From the NCBI RefSeq assembly GCF_001640805.2, contig NC_066844.1, forward strand, positions 16,173,543-16,237,542: 64,000 bases of DNA, read 5' to 3'. A program made the position numbers and the translations under genes. The notes beneath the pieces were generated by a model. It saw only the letters and a program-made list of their open reading frames with translations. It ran no database searches and had not been told where the DNA came from. Source of the stretch: Lates calcarifer (Eukaryota > Chordata > Actinopteri > Centropomidae). Shown here piece after piece: positions 24,761 through 38,415 of the stretch. Each line of letters opens with the position of its first letter. Positions within the stretch are counted from its first letter, which is position 1.

Positions 24761-26984
24761 ATTATTGTTTCCCACAAAGTGAAACCATGACATCAGGTCA
24801 AGATTCAGTTTGTTGAATCTTGCATGTAACTACACATCAGTAGTATTATTAATTCCACTGAACAAGACAAGGCCCCATTACCTTAAACAGCTTGTTTGCA
24901 AGCATCACAAATTACTGTTAATAGCCAGGACAGTAAACGTGGCTAATTACACTCCACCAATACATTTCCTCCAATGTTATCTTTTTTTCAATGAGGGACT
25001 GCCATGTGTCTTCCCGTCCTAATTGGTCTCCTCATCATCTCTCATCTTAGGAAACTGCTGCCACCTAATTTTCCCCAATGGTAATGTTCCTAGACGCCTG
25101 CAGGCTTACTGAAAATGACTCTGGTGATGTGTTCAATGATTGCTGAATATGCTAGGCGCTCTGAAATGGTTGGATATGAGCAATCAACGTGAGAGGCTAT
25201 AGATATTTACAAGACATTTCTGGTGGCAGTGTAATTATGCATGGTAATGATAACAAATGCTTGCAGTCAGGTCATTTGGTGACATCACCAAGAGACATTT
25301 CTCAAAGACTCATGGCTTTTTAAGAATATTGTTTTTTTATATTTTTCAGTAGTTTCGCCGAGGCATTATGTCTTCCTGATGTGTATTGCTTCATATTTCA
25401 AGGTCCCTCACGCTTCGTCTGAGGTGCAATACCTAAAGTTACCAGCAGAGAGGGCACATGTCATTCTCTTTCAATGTGAAAACTTCACTGGATGAAACAG
25501 GGGATCTTTGACCTCAGGCTACACTCATATCAGACTATGAATCCAAGCGAAACCCTGGCATCATATGAACCCATGCAGGCAACTGGAATTCTTTCTAGTG
25601 CACTGTGCAGAGGTCTCACGCACAATATAATGCAAAATATTTACTTTTGGGATAGAGGAGCTTAATTCATGATCCTGTTTCAAGTTTGTTCTGACCCTAA
25701 CTTGATCTTCTTCCATCAAATCAGTCATAAATCCCCATGTCAGTCACTAAAGTCCCTTGAGGAGTGGGAAGAGAGAAAATCTAGGTTTGTGGTTGGGTAG
25801 AGTAGTCCATTCATGACCTGAACAAACACAGAGGTTAGGAAAAGTTAGAGGATGTGATAAATCAGAAGTGAAGATTTACAACCCTCTGTCAGAATCAAAG
25901 GTTTAAAGTTTGGAAAGTAGGGAGTGTTGTGGTGTTAAGCCAATCAATAGTACTGCCATGAAGAGGTTCAGGAAAGAAAGGTATGAAATGGGGGATAGAA
26001 GAGAAAAACAGGAGAAAAGAGTGCCAGCAGAGAAGCAATAAAAGGTGAGATTAAAACAAGATCAAATTTTCTTAACAGCTGCTGCAGGAGCAGAAAGAGT
26101 GAGAAAGTTGGCTCAAAGTTGTGAAGAATGGGGAGCGATTTTTTATGCCATGCCTATGGCTAATGGAGTCAGATAATGGCTGGTCCCTCCAGGTTGTTTA
26201 ATTAGATCAAAAGCTGATAAATGAATCTTGACTTTTAAATGAGCTTCTGAAAGAGTTGGAGGTGGAGAGATCTCTATCCACGCTGATAATAAAGTTGGCC
26301 CGAGTCTGCAATTCATCAGGAAATGTGTTCAAGACTGGGCTGCATTTGTTTACAAAAACAACATGTGCTCTCTATGTCTTCACACATAGAGACAATGCCC
26401 TGAAGTGCAGTTATGCAAATGTAAGAAACATGTATGGTATGTAACCAAGGCCTGGCCACAGGTACAGTACATGTGTATCCAACTGCATGCAGAGCAATAC
26501 TTGCATCTTGCTGGAAATATTTCCACTCATCAAAATTTATCTCTGTTTCTACATATAGTCGTTTCATGGAGGACACTTTTCCTTGGGGTCTCTGAGCATT
26601 ACTTCATAATACCATGGGCATTTAATCTGTCTCTCTTTCTCTGCTCACCTCCCATCTCTGCCCGTCTCTGCCAGGGGTCTAATCCTCTGTGACTAATAGC
26701 CTGGATATAAGGATTATTTTTTACCTGCCCAGAGACACAGTAAAAGAGAGAGTGAGAGGGAGAGATGAATGGATATGCCAAAAGCTGATCTTTTTAATGG
26801 TATGACAGAGTCGTCACCGCCCTGCTCCCCAGTTTGAGTGTTCACATGCTGAAATAAAGTCTTACAGACATGGTGCTTTCACGTTTCTGTCACAGAAACG
26901 TTGTGCCAAAGTAGGTGTTCTTCCCTCACTAATCACTATTTACACTGGGATACTACAGCACAATTCTATATATATATATGTATG

Positions 26985-27006
26985 TTCTCAACTATACTGT
27001 TGAGAA
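26985..27006. repeat. Inverted repeat (8-bp arms, 6-base loop)
   Basis: TTCTCAAC, loop TATACT, GTTGAGAA: perfect arms embedded in (TA)n that extend the stem imperfectly on both sides. Confidence 0.7.
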
Positions 27007-27031
27007 TATATATATATATATATATATATAT

Positions 27032-27063
27032 ATTGCACTATATATATATATATATAGTGCAAT
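27032..27063. repeat. Perfect 32-bp palindrome
   Basis: ATTGCAC, then alternating TA, then GTGCAAT. The left half (27032-27047) is the exact reverse complement of 27048-27063, so a cruciform is possible. It follows a (TA)n tract directly. Confidence 0.85.
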
Positions 27064-27329
27064 AATCTAGGTTCAGTGAAACATTCCACTGCATGAGGAG
27101 ATTAATCATTATGATCTCTGATCCACTTTCCTCTGAGGTTTTCTGCCTAGTGGAAAGTATCTTTAATACTTACGCTGTAATACATCTCTGTTCTTTTGAT
27201 AACAAGAAAGTAATACATGATAGGCTAAATCTCATGGCAGTCATCTTAAAAAGGCATATGAAACAATCACTGAAAGAGTATAAGAGTCTACAGCCACGCT
27301 AGCAGCTCTGCTCTGCTAAATGCTAGTAT

Positions 27330-27640
27330 CAGCACTCAAATGGTTTTGACAATCACAATGTTAACATGCTGAGGTTTAGCAAGCATAATATTTACTATGC
27401 TTACCTTCATGGTTTAGCATTGGCATGACCAAGTTTGACCTGATGATGGCAATTAATGATGCCACAAGCTAGGGGGATCACCAAAGTGATGATGAGTTCA
27501 TCCTGAGGGAGACATGAATGCCTGTACCAAATGCCCAAATACCCAATTTCATGACAGTCCAATAGTTGTCAAGATATTTCAGTCTGGACCAATGTGGCGG
27601 ACCTACAGACAGACAGAAATTGTCACCTCTGGAGCCATAC
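27330..27640 (+). repeat. TTAGCATGCTAACA-type teleost repeat, copy 2 (long)
   Basis: Contains ATGTTAACATGCTGAGGTTT followed by the downstream part of the same element: GGGGGATCACCAAAGT, TTCATCCTGAGGGAGAC, CAATTTCATGACAGTCCAAT, AAGATATTTCAGTCTGGACC and the ACAGACAGACAG tail. It preserves more of the 3' half than the other two copies. The minus-strand ORF of 117 codons across it is an artefact of this repeat. Confidence 0.8.
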
Positions 27641-29557
27641 TTCTTGAATGGCTGAAATCTGTTGTAGACCTGCTCTAAAGAAGAACTCTTTGGTAGCCTT
27701 TTGGAGCCATAATCTGCCATGTGGAGGCACTCCTCACAGCACCTCATTGTGCAAGTCATCAGTTTTCGCATGCTCCAGGAACTAATTTGAATATTCAAAA
27801 GCAAAAAGTGTTTTAACAAAAACTTTCTCATGCTCTCTCCATATGGTTCACTCCTTTGATTTCGGGGGCTTTAGCTTGTTAAGATTGCATCAGTGGATAA
27901 TCAGATTGTACAAAGAATGAGCAAGTGATGCTTTACGTCTGAGACCAATAGGATACAATAAAGCTAATCTTATTAAACAACTTCTATAGTAAATATATGC
28001 AGTGATCCTCCCTCAACTGGTTCACATTGTAATCTCATCAAAAGGCTGTGGACAAAGAGGAGAATGTGGACCTCTTTCACCAGTCTGTCAAGCCTCATTG
28101 TCCTAGACAGATCCACAAATGTATTTCCACTTGAGAGAGTGCTGCCAGAGTTTGGGATAACTTGTCTTCAAAATAAGGCAACATAATGGCCACTGGATTG
28201 GGGAGTTATGCAGCAAGAGAGTTGATTCCTCTGGGATATTATCATGTGATTACTCTTTCACATTGTACATTGTGTGGCAGCAGATGGCAGCATTTTAATT
28301 TTAAGGAAGCACAAGTTTTGTTATTCTATTTCATTGGTGCATTAGACTTGGCAACTGTGATTGGGGTGCACCAGCTATTCATAAATCCATCACCAAGTTT
28401 GTGCATATACTTTTTAGTAAGAACTTGCTAGTTTCAAACTAATGATTTATCAAAAATTAAGTTGCATCATTAAAACTTAAGGCACCTAACTAAAGGGATG
28501 ACTTCAGTAGTGTATATCAATGGCTAGCACTTTCCCTGGAGTCTTTGTAGTATCACAAAATGAGCATAACATAGCTCCTAAAATCAAGTTTTAGGAAAGT
28601 AAGAATGGCTGATCCTTTGCTGGTTTCATATATATCAGTGTGCATGAAAAATATGTATGTACTCTTAAAGATATTGGTATAACTTTGCCAATTGAGATAT
28701 AGTGTTGTTTTTTTTTTTGTGAGATGGAATTATTTTTCAGCTTTCATGGATTATCAAACCACAATTTAATTGTGTGCTATGTCAGATGTGCTGACTGTAG
28801 GCCAGTGCCTCTTTCACACTTCCTTAAAAACAGATCACATATTAGCAAGCTAATGTTAGCTTTGTCAGTTTGTTAAGTGAGCTAACTACTCCACGGATAC
28901 ACCTGGCAGTTAGTGGATTTAAATCTGTTGCAAAAGCTAATCTTCATGCAAGAACTAATGTGTGTGGTGCAACGTGTTTTAATTCACTGATGCGTTATGT
29001 TAAATCTCCACTAAATACTTCCATTATAATAGGCAAAATTTACAAACAACTAATGTACACAGCTGCTTAGGTTGAAGTGAAAGAATGTACTGCACCAGTG
29101 TTCACAGAAAGCAAAGGGCCCAGTAGTAGTAATTTTTTTTCCCCCCTGTATGACCCATATTAAGTTTCCATATCACAGAGGAATTGCTCTATGCTGTGTG
29201 TTCACAAAGATGACCAATCTCACAGTAAATTCAGTCCTGGGGGATCTCATTTACTCCACTTCACTGCAGTTTCCACTAACTCTTGGGAATAATATCAATT
29301 GCAGTCTTGTCTCCCAGTCATCTCCTTTACACGTACAGTACATGTATACCTGCCATGCAGTGTATACATAATTCTGTTTCATGGATGCACGGAATAAATA
29401 ACAGTGTTTACATGTTCGGTCAAATCTGGATGCAGAGTCCTAGTGGATTTTTTTTTTAATGGGAACCATACATTCACATGTGACATATGCACACACATAA
29501 AAACAAATGCACAGGACATAAAATCACTACCCACAGTGGCCATCAAGACAATAAATG

Positions 29558-29587
<30 letters not shown>
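29558..29587 (+). repeat. (CA)n microsatellite
   Basis: About 14 to 15 CA units. Confidence 0.9.
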
Positions 29588-29589
<2 letters not shown>

Positions 29590-29932
29590 GTAGCACCACC
29601 ATGAGGGAAAGACATCGTGCTCATACACGCTAGCCTTTCACACGCATCCATTACATGTCTGTTGTTTGTCTTCTGCTGCCCCTGCCCTGCCCTGCCCCTA
29701 TTCACTCAAGGGTGGAGTGCCTGCTGGAGTGCTGAGACTGCATGTAAGTGTGTGTGTGTATGACAGATTGTCTCAGGGATTAATATCAGTAATGGCAACA
29801 AAGAGCATTTATTAGGGCATATGTTGAGCAGCCGTTTTAATAGTGATTGCGGGAGGATGGGACTAAAAGAGGGACAAACAGTCAACAATCAAAAAGGGGG
29901 AAATATGGGGATGTGAGTGCTGCCCCCACATC

Positions 29933-29955
29933 GAGAGAGAGAGAGAGAGAGAGAC

Positions 29956-29986
<31 letters not shown>
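29933..29986 (+). repeat. (GA)n microsatellite with GACAGA interruptions
   Basis: GA repeats broken twice by CA in the middle. Confidence 0.9.
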
Positions 29987-30446
29987 TGGAAAAGATGCTG
30001 CCAAGAGGTTATTAGATAAACTACATAATCTCCAGTCCCAGCCCTAGTGGCACTGTGTAAGGCTCAGAGTTGAGAGGTGTTAAAGGTAGTTTATGAGCAT
30101 GTTTATGGAGATCAATATGTGTAAGCTACAGTGGTGGGGGACCGAGTGCAAAGGCATCAGTGAGATTGCTGTTTTGCCTGGTGGCAGCTGCAACAGCCTC
30201 ACAGTGAGCCTGTTGAAAGGTTATACTTGTTCTGCCTGGAATGAACCATCATTCACTGTACCCAACAAGTTTTAAAGTTCAGGCAGAGCTGGAGCCTTTT
30301 GACTAATGGCATTTTCCAAGCATGCCAAGATAGGAAAACTAAAAAGATGGATAACTACCGAAACCCATAAAATAATCTTGTCATGTGTTAAGAACACTAA
30401 TTATTTAATGTCTGCATCATCAACAGTTAAGTTATTCCTTATGGTA

Positions 30447-30637
30447 CTTTAAAGCTGCAATAATTGACTGTATCAGACAATAAAGTGGTGGACTGTAAAA
30501 TCAAAACAATTCGTAGCTGAATGGTAAAATATTGTATAAAGTTGAAAGGAGCAAATTCTCATGCTTTCTACTTTCACAGTAGTTGTCATTAACATTAACA
30601 TTAAACATACAAAAGTATGATTAGTGCAGCTTTAAAG
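30447..30637. mobile_element. MITE-like element with terminal inverted repeats
   Basis: About 191 bp bounded by CTTTAAAGCTGCAATAAT at the left and ATTAGTGCAGCTTTAAAG at the right. These are inverted copies differing at one position in 18. The interior is AT-rich and non-coding, as expected for a non-autonomous DNA transposon. No clear target-site duplication was found, so the superfamily is not assigned. Confidence 0.55.
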
Positions 30638-31547
30638 AAAATAAATGTTTTCTCATCCATGTGTATATTTATGCATCAATGTGTCCCCATGGCTGATAAG
30701 AAGTCTTCTTTAGGGGAACTAGTGCAAACAAAGTTTCCAACATGAATTAAATGTATGACTTCTACTTCTTATCTTGCATACCATGCACAATAGTTCTGAG
30801 ATTTAAATGATCCAGCTATGTACAGGACATTATTGTTGAATAAGGCATTTTTACCCCCTAGATAACAGGCCAAACATGGATGACCTCAGGTCATGTCAAA
30901 ATATTTTCAGCTACACCTAGAAATTTACCATAACAGCATAAGATCTTCCCTTAGGGTCAAAGATCAACAGTTTTTGCTGACCTTATTATTTTCTACTGAC
31001 CAAATAACAGTAATCACAAAGGAAGAAAACCACTGAGGAAGAGGCGGTGAGATACCAACCCTTCACTGACAGATGCCTGTGAAGTTCATTTTAGGCCACA
31101 ATAGATATCGTGCTTTGATTAATGGCTGTAACTCACATTTTCCTGACAGGACTTCCTTCCTTCCTTTTAAAAGCATAATGCCAGAGTCTATACTGTCTTC
31201 TGGGTTAGTGTGCCACTGAGGCTGACTGGGCTCCAGTCTGCACAGGTTTCTTCCCATAGGATCCCAAAACTGATAATGAGAATGGTGTTTCATCAAGAAA
31301 TGACACAGTCATTACAACACGCCTGATGGTGATAATGCAGTTTCCCAAACTGCCATGGTGATAAACCCTGACATAAACAACTTACACACATTTGAGGACA
31401 CTCCACTCATAGACACACAGATCCTGTCTATACATGTTCATATTCACGTAGACACAAGCACACACACAATACAACCCATAGCCCATTCTCTCCCAGCATA
31501 CATGATATTTAACAAACTGTCCTCTCCTTTTATATGAATGTACAAGA

Positions 31548-31567
31548 GCGCGCGCGCACACACACAT
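31548..31567 (+). repeat. (GC)n(AC)n alternating purine-pyrimidine tract
   Basis: A GC run passes directly into an AC run, a classical Z-DNA-prone arrangement. Confidence 0.8.
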
Positions 31568-33289
31568 GTCGTACATGCCTCAGTGCAGGAGCGATGCCAC
31601 ATCGGATCACAATGAAAAACCAATGAAGGCCTGCAGCTTTGGAGACCATGGCAAAGAATCAGCCTCTGAGTGAGGCAGCTTCCTGCTGAGGACAGTAAAC
31701 ACAACACAGCACAGTGTGTCATAGCAGATGATCCCGCTCAGCACAGAGAACAACCAAGTTTTACCAAGCCAAAGAGCAGCTCACGCTTTACTGACTGCTC
31801 ACTGAAATGGATCACTTTGTTACCAGAGTTATACAAAAAGCATGACAAGAAAGCTGTGCGTGTATGAGTGCAGTTAGTGTGCAAGCATCGCATTTACGGG
31901 TGCATGTGTGCTCCAGCACAAGTATGCATGTGCATGTCTCTGGTTAGAATGCATTTCAGAGTCCCGTAAATGTTAACGCTTTTGAAAATAGCGAAACATA
32001 AAATATTCACACCCAACTGTGAACAAAGTGGACATAAATGGCTTTGTGGCCCCTTTGTGGTGTCGTTTAACTAAGTGATCTGTGCCATCAGAAGAGCAGA
32101 ATAAGATGAAGTTTAACATTTTCACTCTCTTTAACACACACTAGTTCTAATTAATTCTAACGTGAGGGTCTACAGTCAACACCAGCGTTGCGGTGGGGGG
32201 TGTTATACAGGAAGAGACTCCATGCCATCTTTAAAAGTTCCTCACTCATCAACATGAGAATGACAAGGATATTACATGTATCCTTGTTTGAGGTGATGAC
32301 TTGTTGGATAAGATACTACTCCAGTTGTGTAACAGGTCAAAAGTGTGGCTTTTGTTATTGGGATAATGAGCCTAAAGTTATACCCCACCCATTATCCATC
32401 TTTTGAGTATCAATTACTCACTCCCCTACTGGCCTGAAAAGAGCCTTTAAAACATTTGTAGTATCATTCTTTATGGAGCACAGAAGCTGTGGTCAGCCTG
32501 TATTCATGTAAATCACAATGGATTCCAGTAGTAGAGACAAAAAGTATCAACATGCCTGTAAAACTTGTCAAACCAGTCCTACAGCATAATCCACTTCTAA
32601 GCTCCACAGGCATCTGCTCAGTATATTCCAAAAAGTCATATTTTCCCCCAAAAATATGGTTAAATGCACTGTTTCCATCTCAAACCTCACTCATGACCTA
32701 TTCATATTTTTTATGTGCCTATATACAGTATTTTCCACAGGGATACCATGAATGCGTGGATAAATGATATGGTTTAAAGTCAACACATTTGAAGGCCCTC
32801 TTTTGTTGGAGTTCTGTTTTGAATTATTGTTCACTTCCTGACTGCTGACTTCCCTGGAGTTGAATGTTCTCCCAGGCTAGTTCCCTGCCTCTCCATGTGA
32901 AACCTTATACAGCCTTGACATACATAACTGGAGCATAGTAACAACCAGGCACTCCGGGTCATGTGGCCCTCGCCCTGTGAGCCCGCAGATGCTCTCTCTT
33001 GGGCAACTCACTCAATCTTCCTCTACATCTCCTGGACTTCTGCCAAGACTTCATTCAACACAGGAATAGCAGAAGAAGCAAACTTTTACTGCTGTGGGAA
33101 GCCCAGATGAGAGCATTACCTTTCCTTAGATATGTTAATGACAAACATGTACTGATTTAAATCTGCATAGAAGAGCTAAAGTTGAAGATCATAATGTGCG
33201 AAATGTATTGTACCCATTTCAAGCCACAGTAATTTATATTAACAATGGATTAAATGATGTGTAATGTGAAAACTGCAGCTCATAGCATC

Positions 33290-33690
33290 AACTTCATAAA
33301 AAATTATCAACCATCTCTACAGTTCTACGTGTTTTAGCTTCCTTCAGCTCATTGTTACTTTATTATTTTGGGTCACTCTCACCGCTCTTCATCGGCCTGA
33401 TTTGCAACCATAGCGACTGCTTTCTGTGATGAATCCACTGTATGCTATCCCTTCCTAGCACAATATGACACACAAAGTTAGCTACTAGCTGATGAAAATA
33501 GTGGAACATTTAGCAGTTAAAGAGACAGATAACGAAAGAGTGAGAGTGGATATTTGACTTTTAGCCAGAAACCTGAATCCAAATGAATGCTGACTTTGCT
33601 CTGTGTCTGCAGAATGTGTAAATAGGGAACTGTTTGCTGACACGGTAGCCATAACAACTTTATGAGGCGATATGTCAATGTTGTGTTTAC
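33290..33690 (+). repeat. Dispersed teleost repeat (TTTTAGCTTCCTTCAGCTC type)
   Basis: Blocks GTTTTAGCTTCCTTCAGCTC, CACTCTCACCGCTCTTCATC, GAACATTTAGCAGTTAAAGA and TATGTCAATGTTGTGTTTAC occur in the order I know from repeated sequence in other percomorphs. No terminal inverted repeats were seen. The class is unknown. Confidence 0.5.
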
Positions 33691-36600
33691 ACTTCGGTCC
33701 ACTGTTCCCATGAATTTTTCTACTGATTTAAGAAGAAGAACGTAAGGATTTAATCATGTTTGACTCATTAAGTGACACGAAAAACACAACAGTGTCTAGT
33801 AGCAGTTTGTTTTACTGCTCTTTGCTAGTAGTGCTTTGGGCTGTGAGAATGACCTTCTTGAACCACAACATTACGATTTTGGGTGTATTTCGTTTCATAC
33901 AGATAGAGATAAATACATCTTTAAAATATTTTGGATTGGCTTTTACGTTGAAAGATGTGGCCACAGTTTATTTTGGAACTATTTCAGGTGGCCGATCACT
34001 GATTCATCCATAGCGAAAAATGAAAACAGAGCTGAATTGAACTAAACAAAAAAATGCTGCAAAACATCACAGTATATCTTACAAGGTACTTGTACTTGAC
34101 TGTATTATATAGTAAGGTGCACCTACTGCCAAACCCCTTGTGTATGGCACACTGTTGTGCTCTTTTAACATTGTTTTGGATCACTCAAAAGTAGTTGCTA
34201 AAAATATTTGAGCATTTTGTTTGGATCAAAATGCTCTCACATTACACATATCTCAGCCACTTTCCATATTTTGTTTACAGACAGCAGGACATAGTTTGAT
34301 ACTCATCATCATCAACAACAACACAGTGACCCAGACAGTGAACCCATGATAACATTTTTTTTTTTCATGTTGACTCCACCTTCCTCTAATCAGTGTTAGG
34401 TTCAGGCACAAAGCCTGGCTCTGTGCTGACTGAGGACTGAGGATGGTTTGAGTGCTACACATTGCTGCAGGCAGGTCAGCTGGCTCTGGCTGTGGGTGGA
34501 ACTGGGGTCATATCCGTCCGCTGATGCACTTGTTCGTCTGCCTTCCTCTGTTTATGCTTTCTGTCTCATCAATTATTTACTATGTGTATTTTGGTTTGCA
34601 AATCTGTTGCTGTCGTTGCTTGCCTGTTTCTGTGTTGCTGTTGTCAGTCTCTGTGTTGGGTGGTGAGGGACCTTTTTTTTTTTTAAGCGTGTGTGCTCGT
34701 ATGGGTGTTTTTGTATGTGTGTGTATTGCTTGTGCATCTGTGTACATCAGGCAGTGTTTTAATTATCAAAGTTTAGACATGAAATGATTTCACTGCATCA
34801 TGTTAGCAGCAAAATAAAACTTTGCATGAAAGTGCATCAGTGCATTCTTTGAATTTCTGAACTTTCAACAAGTTTCACGAACACTGTTTTTTTCCCCACA
34901 CAGGCATCCTCACACTATGCACATAACATTCTCAAAGTTCATAAGTTTCATGCATACAGTCATCAAGTAAACAAAAGGTATCACTGTAACTCACACTGTT
35001 GTCAACCCATTCAGCACGGATCACACCTTGTAAATCATAAACCTTGTGATTTTTATCTTGCACAGACCAGATGTAGCTGTACCAGTTTCCACTGCTATGG
35101 AACAAAGCCCTTTGTTGGCTGTTTAATGGAGCGGGTCCATTCTACTTGAGTTAGTGAGAGGGGAGTCACCTGCACTCTAACAGGAGGTCCCATATGCTTC
35201 CTCCACTTGAGTTTAATTCAGGCAAACCTGCCTGGTGCCCCAGCTGAAGTCATGTTTTTTCAAATGTTTTCTTTTGTGACCCTAGCCTTCAAACCAATCA
35301 GTCTGCTTCGGTACTATGGAAACATATGGGGCCTTATACATTTTCATAGTTGATGCCTAAATGTTTTTCCCACTGCCTGAGAAAACAACAAAGTCATATT
35401 GATGTAAAGAGGCTCAAGGAAAGATTACCTCAAGGGTTTTGATTTAAAGCCATCAGGTCCACCCACAGGAAATTACCATTAGCAACATACTGTATGAAGA
35501 AAATATATACACTAATCTTTGGACCCCATCCAGAATCCACTGGTTTCATGTTCAGTCTGCAGGGACACTGCAAAAAGCTAACACTGGCTGGATGAAACAG
35601 GAAAGGATACAGGACCGCAGTAACAAGATGATATTTACAGATTTCTTTTTTAAAAAAAGGAGAAGAAAGTAATCATAAGCAGGATATCTGTTGCATTTTG
35701 CAAGAAAGCTGATACCAAAATGTGGCACAGACACTGTAGCACGAAATGTTAAATCAGCAGAGCAGTTTCTGTGCCTCTTAACTACAAAAGGCTGTGTATA
35801 ATGTTCATAACACATTTGAAAATGTCAATCATTATAATCCCAAAACTCTGAGGCGAGTTTCCCACCAAATCCAAACAGAGCAGCGGTGGGGGGGAATGAA
35901 GTCACGCCTGATGTGGTGAGGAATTTGCCAAGGCCACTGGTATCCTCCCACCCCTCTCACACCCTTTGTATGCTTTGGTCTATTCGTCATGCCAAGCAGG
36001 CCAGCTAGGTCAAGCAAACAAAAGGAGCACCTGGACACAAAAGCCACCTTGTTTGCCACTGTGTGACAGCACAACAGGTATTTCAGGGCTGGTGCTGAGA
36101 GCAGGGAGGAGGAGAGGTGCTTTGAAGTCACTGACACTGTTTGGCTGCTCTCACCCCCCCCCTCCATGTGAGAACTGTAAATACAGTTAACCATGTTCTG
36201 TCAAACAAGCACAGTAATATTTTATCTCTCAGTGGCATGTACAACCAGCGTAGTTACATCTTTCAGGAAGCAACACAAAGCAGACAAACATTGTTTCACT
36301 GACTTCATTCAATTGTTTCAAGTCCTATCTCGGCTGTTAACCACACCCAAAGGAGATGGCGGGTGTAGTCGGAAGCGCGAGTCCTCTGAACCTGTAACCA
36401 CACCAAACAGTGATGTCAGAGTTTACTGAGAACACCCTGTGTACACATTACATCACTGCAGCAAGGTGAGAATTTCAACCTCACTGGAGATCAGGAAATA
36501 CAAGGCTCCCATATGAACACAAAATAATCTGCCATAGTTAGAACAGCTATTTGCCGTGGGAGATTTTCTGTGTGTGTTTGTGTTTCTGTTTGTGCTCTTC

Positions 36601-38194
36601 TCACATGATTTGAGGTGGGTGGGGCTCATATGGGGGAGAAAAAAAAGGTTATGTTATGTAACAAGAATTCATCAACATTTGAATCTGAATTGTTTGTGGG
36701 GTTGTTTGCTGATGTTGCCATCTGATGTTAATAAAATGTGATCAGATCACACCCACACAGTTGCATTTTCAGTCATAATTAAAACAGCAGACAAGACAGG
36801 AAATAGCATGAGCAGGACTGTCCACTCAGACTGTGGCAGCTGGCAAATTATGCAGCTTCTTATCAAACCCTTCTTTCTTAAGATTAAAAGACACACAACT
36901 GCATGTGAAAATTGATTTTAATGCACTCATAACATGTTAATGACTAATGACTAATCTATATGTCTTTATTTGTTAGTGGAAGATAATATACAGGCCAATA
37001 AGTGTATTTTGGACATAGAATGACATTATTTTTTCACCAAATTTAAGTTTCACTTTTCAGTGGATCCCAAAATCTTCAAAAAAGCTATTTTTTGTCTGTG
37101 AAAACATTTATGAAACTATATTGATTTTATAATAGTTGTCATTCAGACAGCCATGCGCTACCCTGAGAAAATATAGCTTCATGTTGCCCTCGCAATGAAT
37201 CAGTCATTTCTAATTTATCAAACTAATTTTCTGAGCAGTCTCCTCAGAAACAGAGAGAGAAGAGCAGAGAAACAATGAGAGGAGAAAGGGGAGGAGGAGA
37301 GGGATCGCCATCGCTCATGCGGCCTGGGCCGAGCATCTTCAAGTAATCACATCTGAAGTCAGGAAGAAACGCAGAGCGGTTGCTTAAGGCAAGAGGGAGA
37401 GCACAGAGGGGAAACCGGGCAGCTCATATGGTCCTGACATGAACCATCCATCTGTGAACGCAGCACACTGTCCCATTCGCAGTCCCTTCATTTGGTCTTT
37501 TTATTAATTGATGCTTCTTGTGCTGTCTTAGAGGACACAGTTCTGAAGCAAAAGCAATGAGGATTGAACATCTTTTTAAATGACAGCAGTATATGGTACT
37601 TTAGAGGTTGTCCCTCATATATTCCCTGTTAGAACATGGAAAACGTCAAGTAGAGTACATTGCCAGCTTGTACGGCTCTAACCCTAAAATGTCCACTTGA
37701 CTTGCCTCTGTTTTATTCCATGCAGAGTGATTGTGGATCTGGCGTGGGAGTCTGTAGCCGAGCACCAAGAAAAACCCCGCTCTGTGCAGACGTTGTGTTA
37801 TGTTGCTTTGAATTATTCAGTCATGCTTTAACATGGCACACGTGACCTAACCCAGTCATACCCAGCTAATCATCACGTAACATCATCCTCTCTCCCTCCT
37901 CTCGTTCTCTGCTCTTTAATCTACTTCCTTTCCAGGGTATTCTTGAGTGAGATGTTTGAATTCAAAACAGGAGATGAAGGCATCAAGTGTAGTACTATTT
38001 GGAAGTGAGAAGCTTGTATGATGTGTATGACAGCAAGATTGAGAATCAGGCTCACATTTAATCATAATGTAGTAATCTTAGGTGAAATTGTGATGTTTTG
38101 ATTTTCATTATTCATGCTAGTACAGAGCGCAAAGCCTATAATTATTACTTGACATTCAGACAGGAAAGTATATTTCTGTGTCCGAATAATGTTT

Positions 38195-38415
38195 TCATTT
38201 TGCTTTCAACTCGAGGGCAGCACAAACAAGCTTTATACTGACATATTATCACCATTGTGTGTGTCTAACTTGATAGAAAACAAGGGAGATTTTACACATC
38301 ACAACAGACATGGAGCAACAGTAGCATGTGCATCAATGGAACAAGCCGTAAACACAACACTGAGATATTATCACATATATTACTGCCTGCTGCGGCTGAA
38401 AACTATGGCATGAGT
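38195..38415 (+). repeat. Dispersed repeat, GAGGGCAGCACAAA family, copy 2
   Basis: Same ordered words as the copy in slc25a26 intron 1, with an insertion around the GATAGAAAACAAGGGAG segment. The short ORF across it is not a gene. Confidence 0.5.

Larger units (their letters stand above)
13566..26960. other. Intergenic DNA, slc25a26-proximal half
   Basis: No exon was recognised. It contains (TG)n, poly(T), poly(A) and GA/TC-rich tracts, an inverted TTAGCATGCTAACA repeat, a composite repeat at 24.25-24.76 kb, and two CTCF-like motifs at 18.9 and 21.2 kb. The 164-codon ORF at 20264-20758 is the longest in the window but has no domain, codon pattern or splice context that supports a gene. Stretches near 15.64-15.80 kb and 26.14-26.24 kb look unusually structured for neutral DNA. 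Confidence 0.6.

Noticed and set aside
27478..27831. 117-codon minus-strand ORF
   Set aside because: Its C-terminal half is the reverse translation of the TTAGCATGCTAACA-type repeat (TTTCAGTCTGGACC and ACAGACAGACAG blocks).
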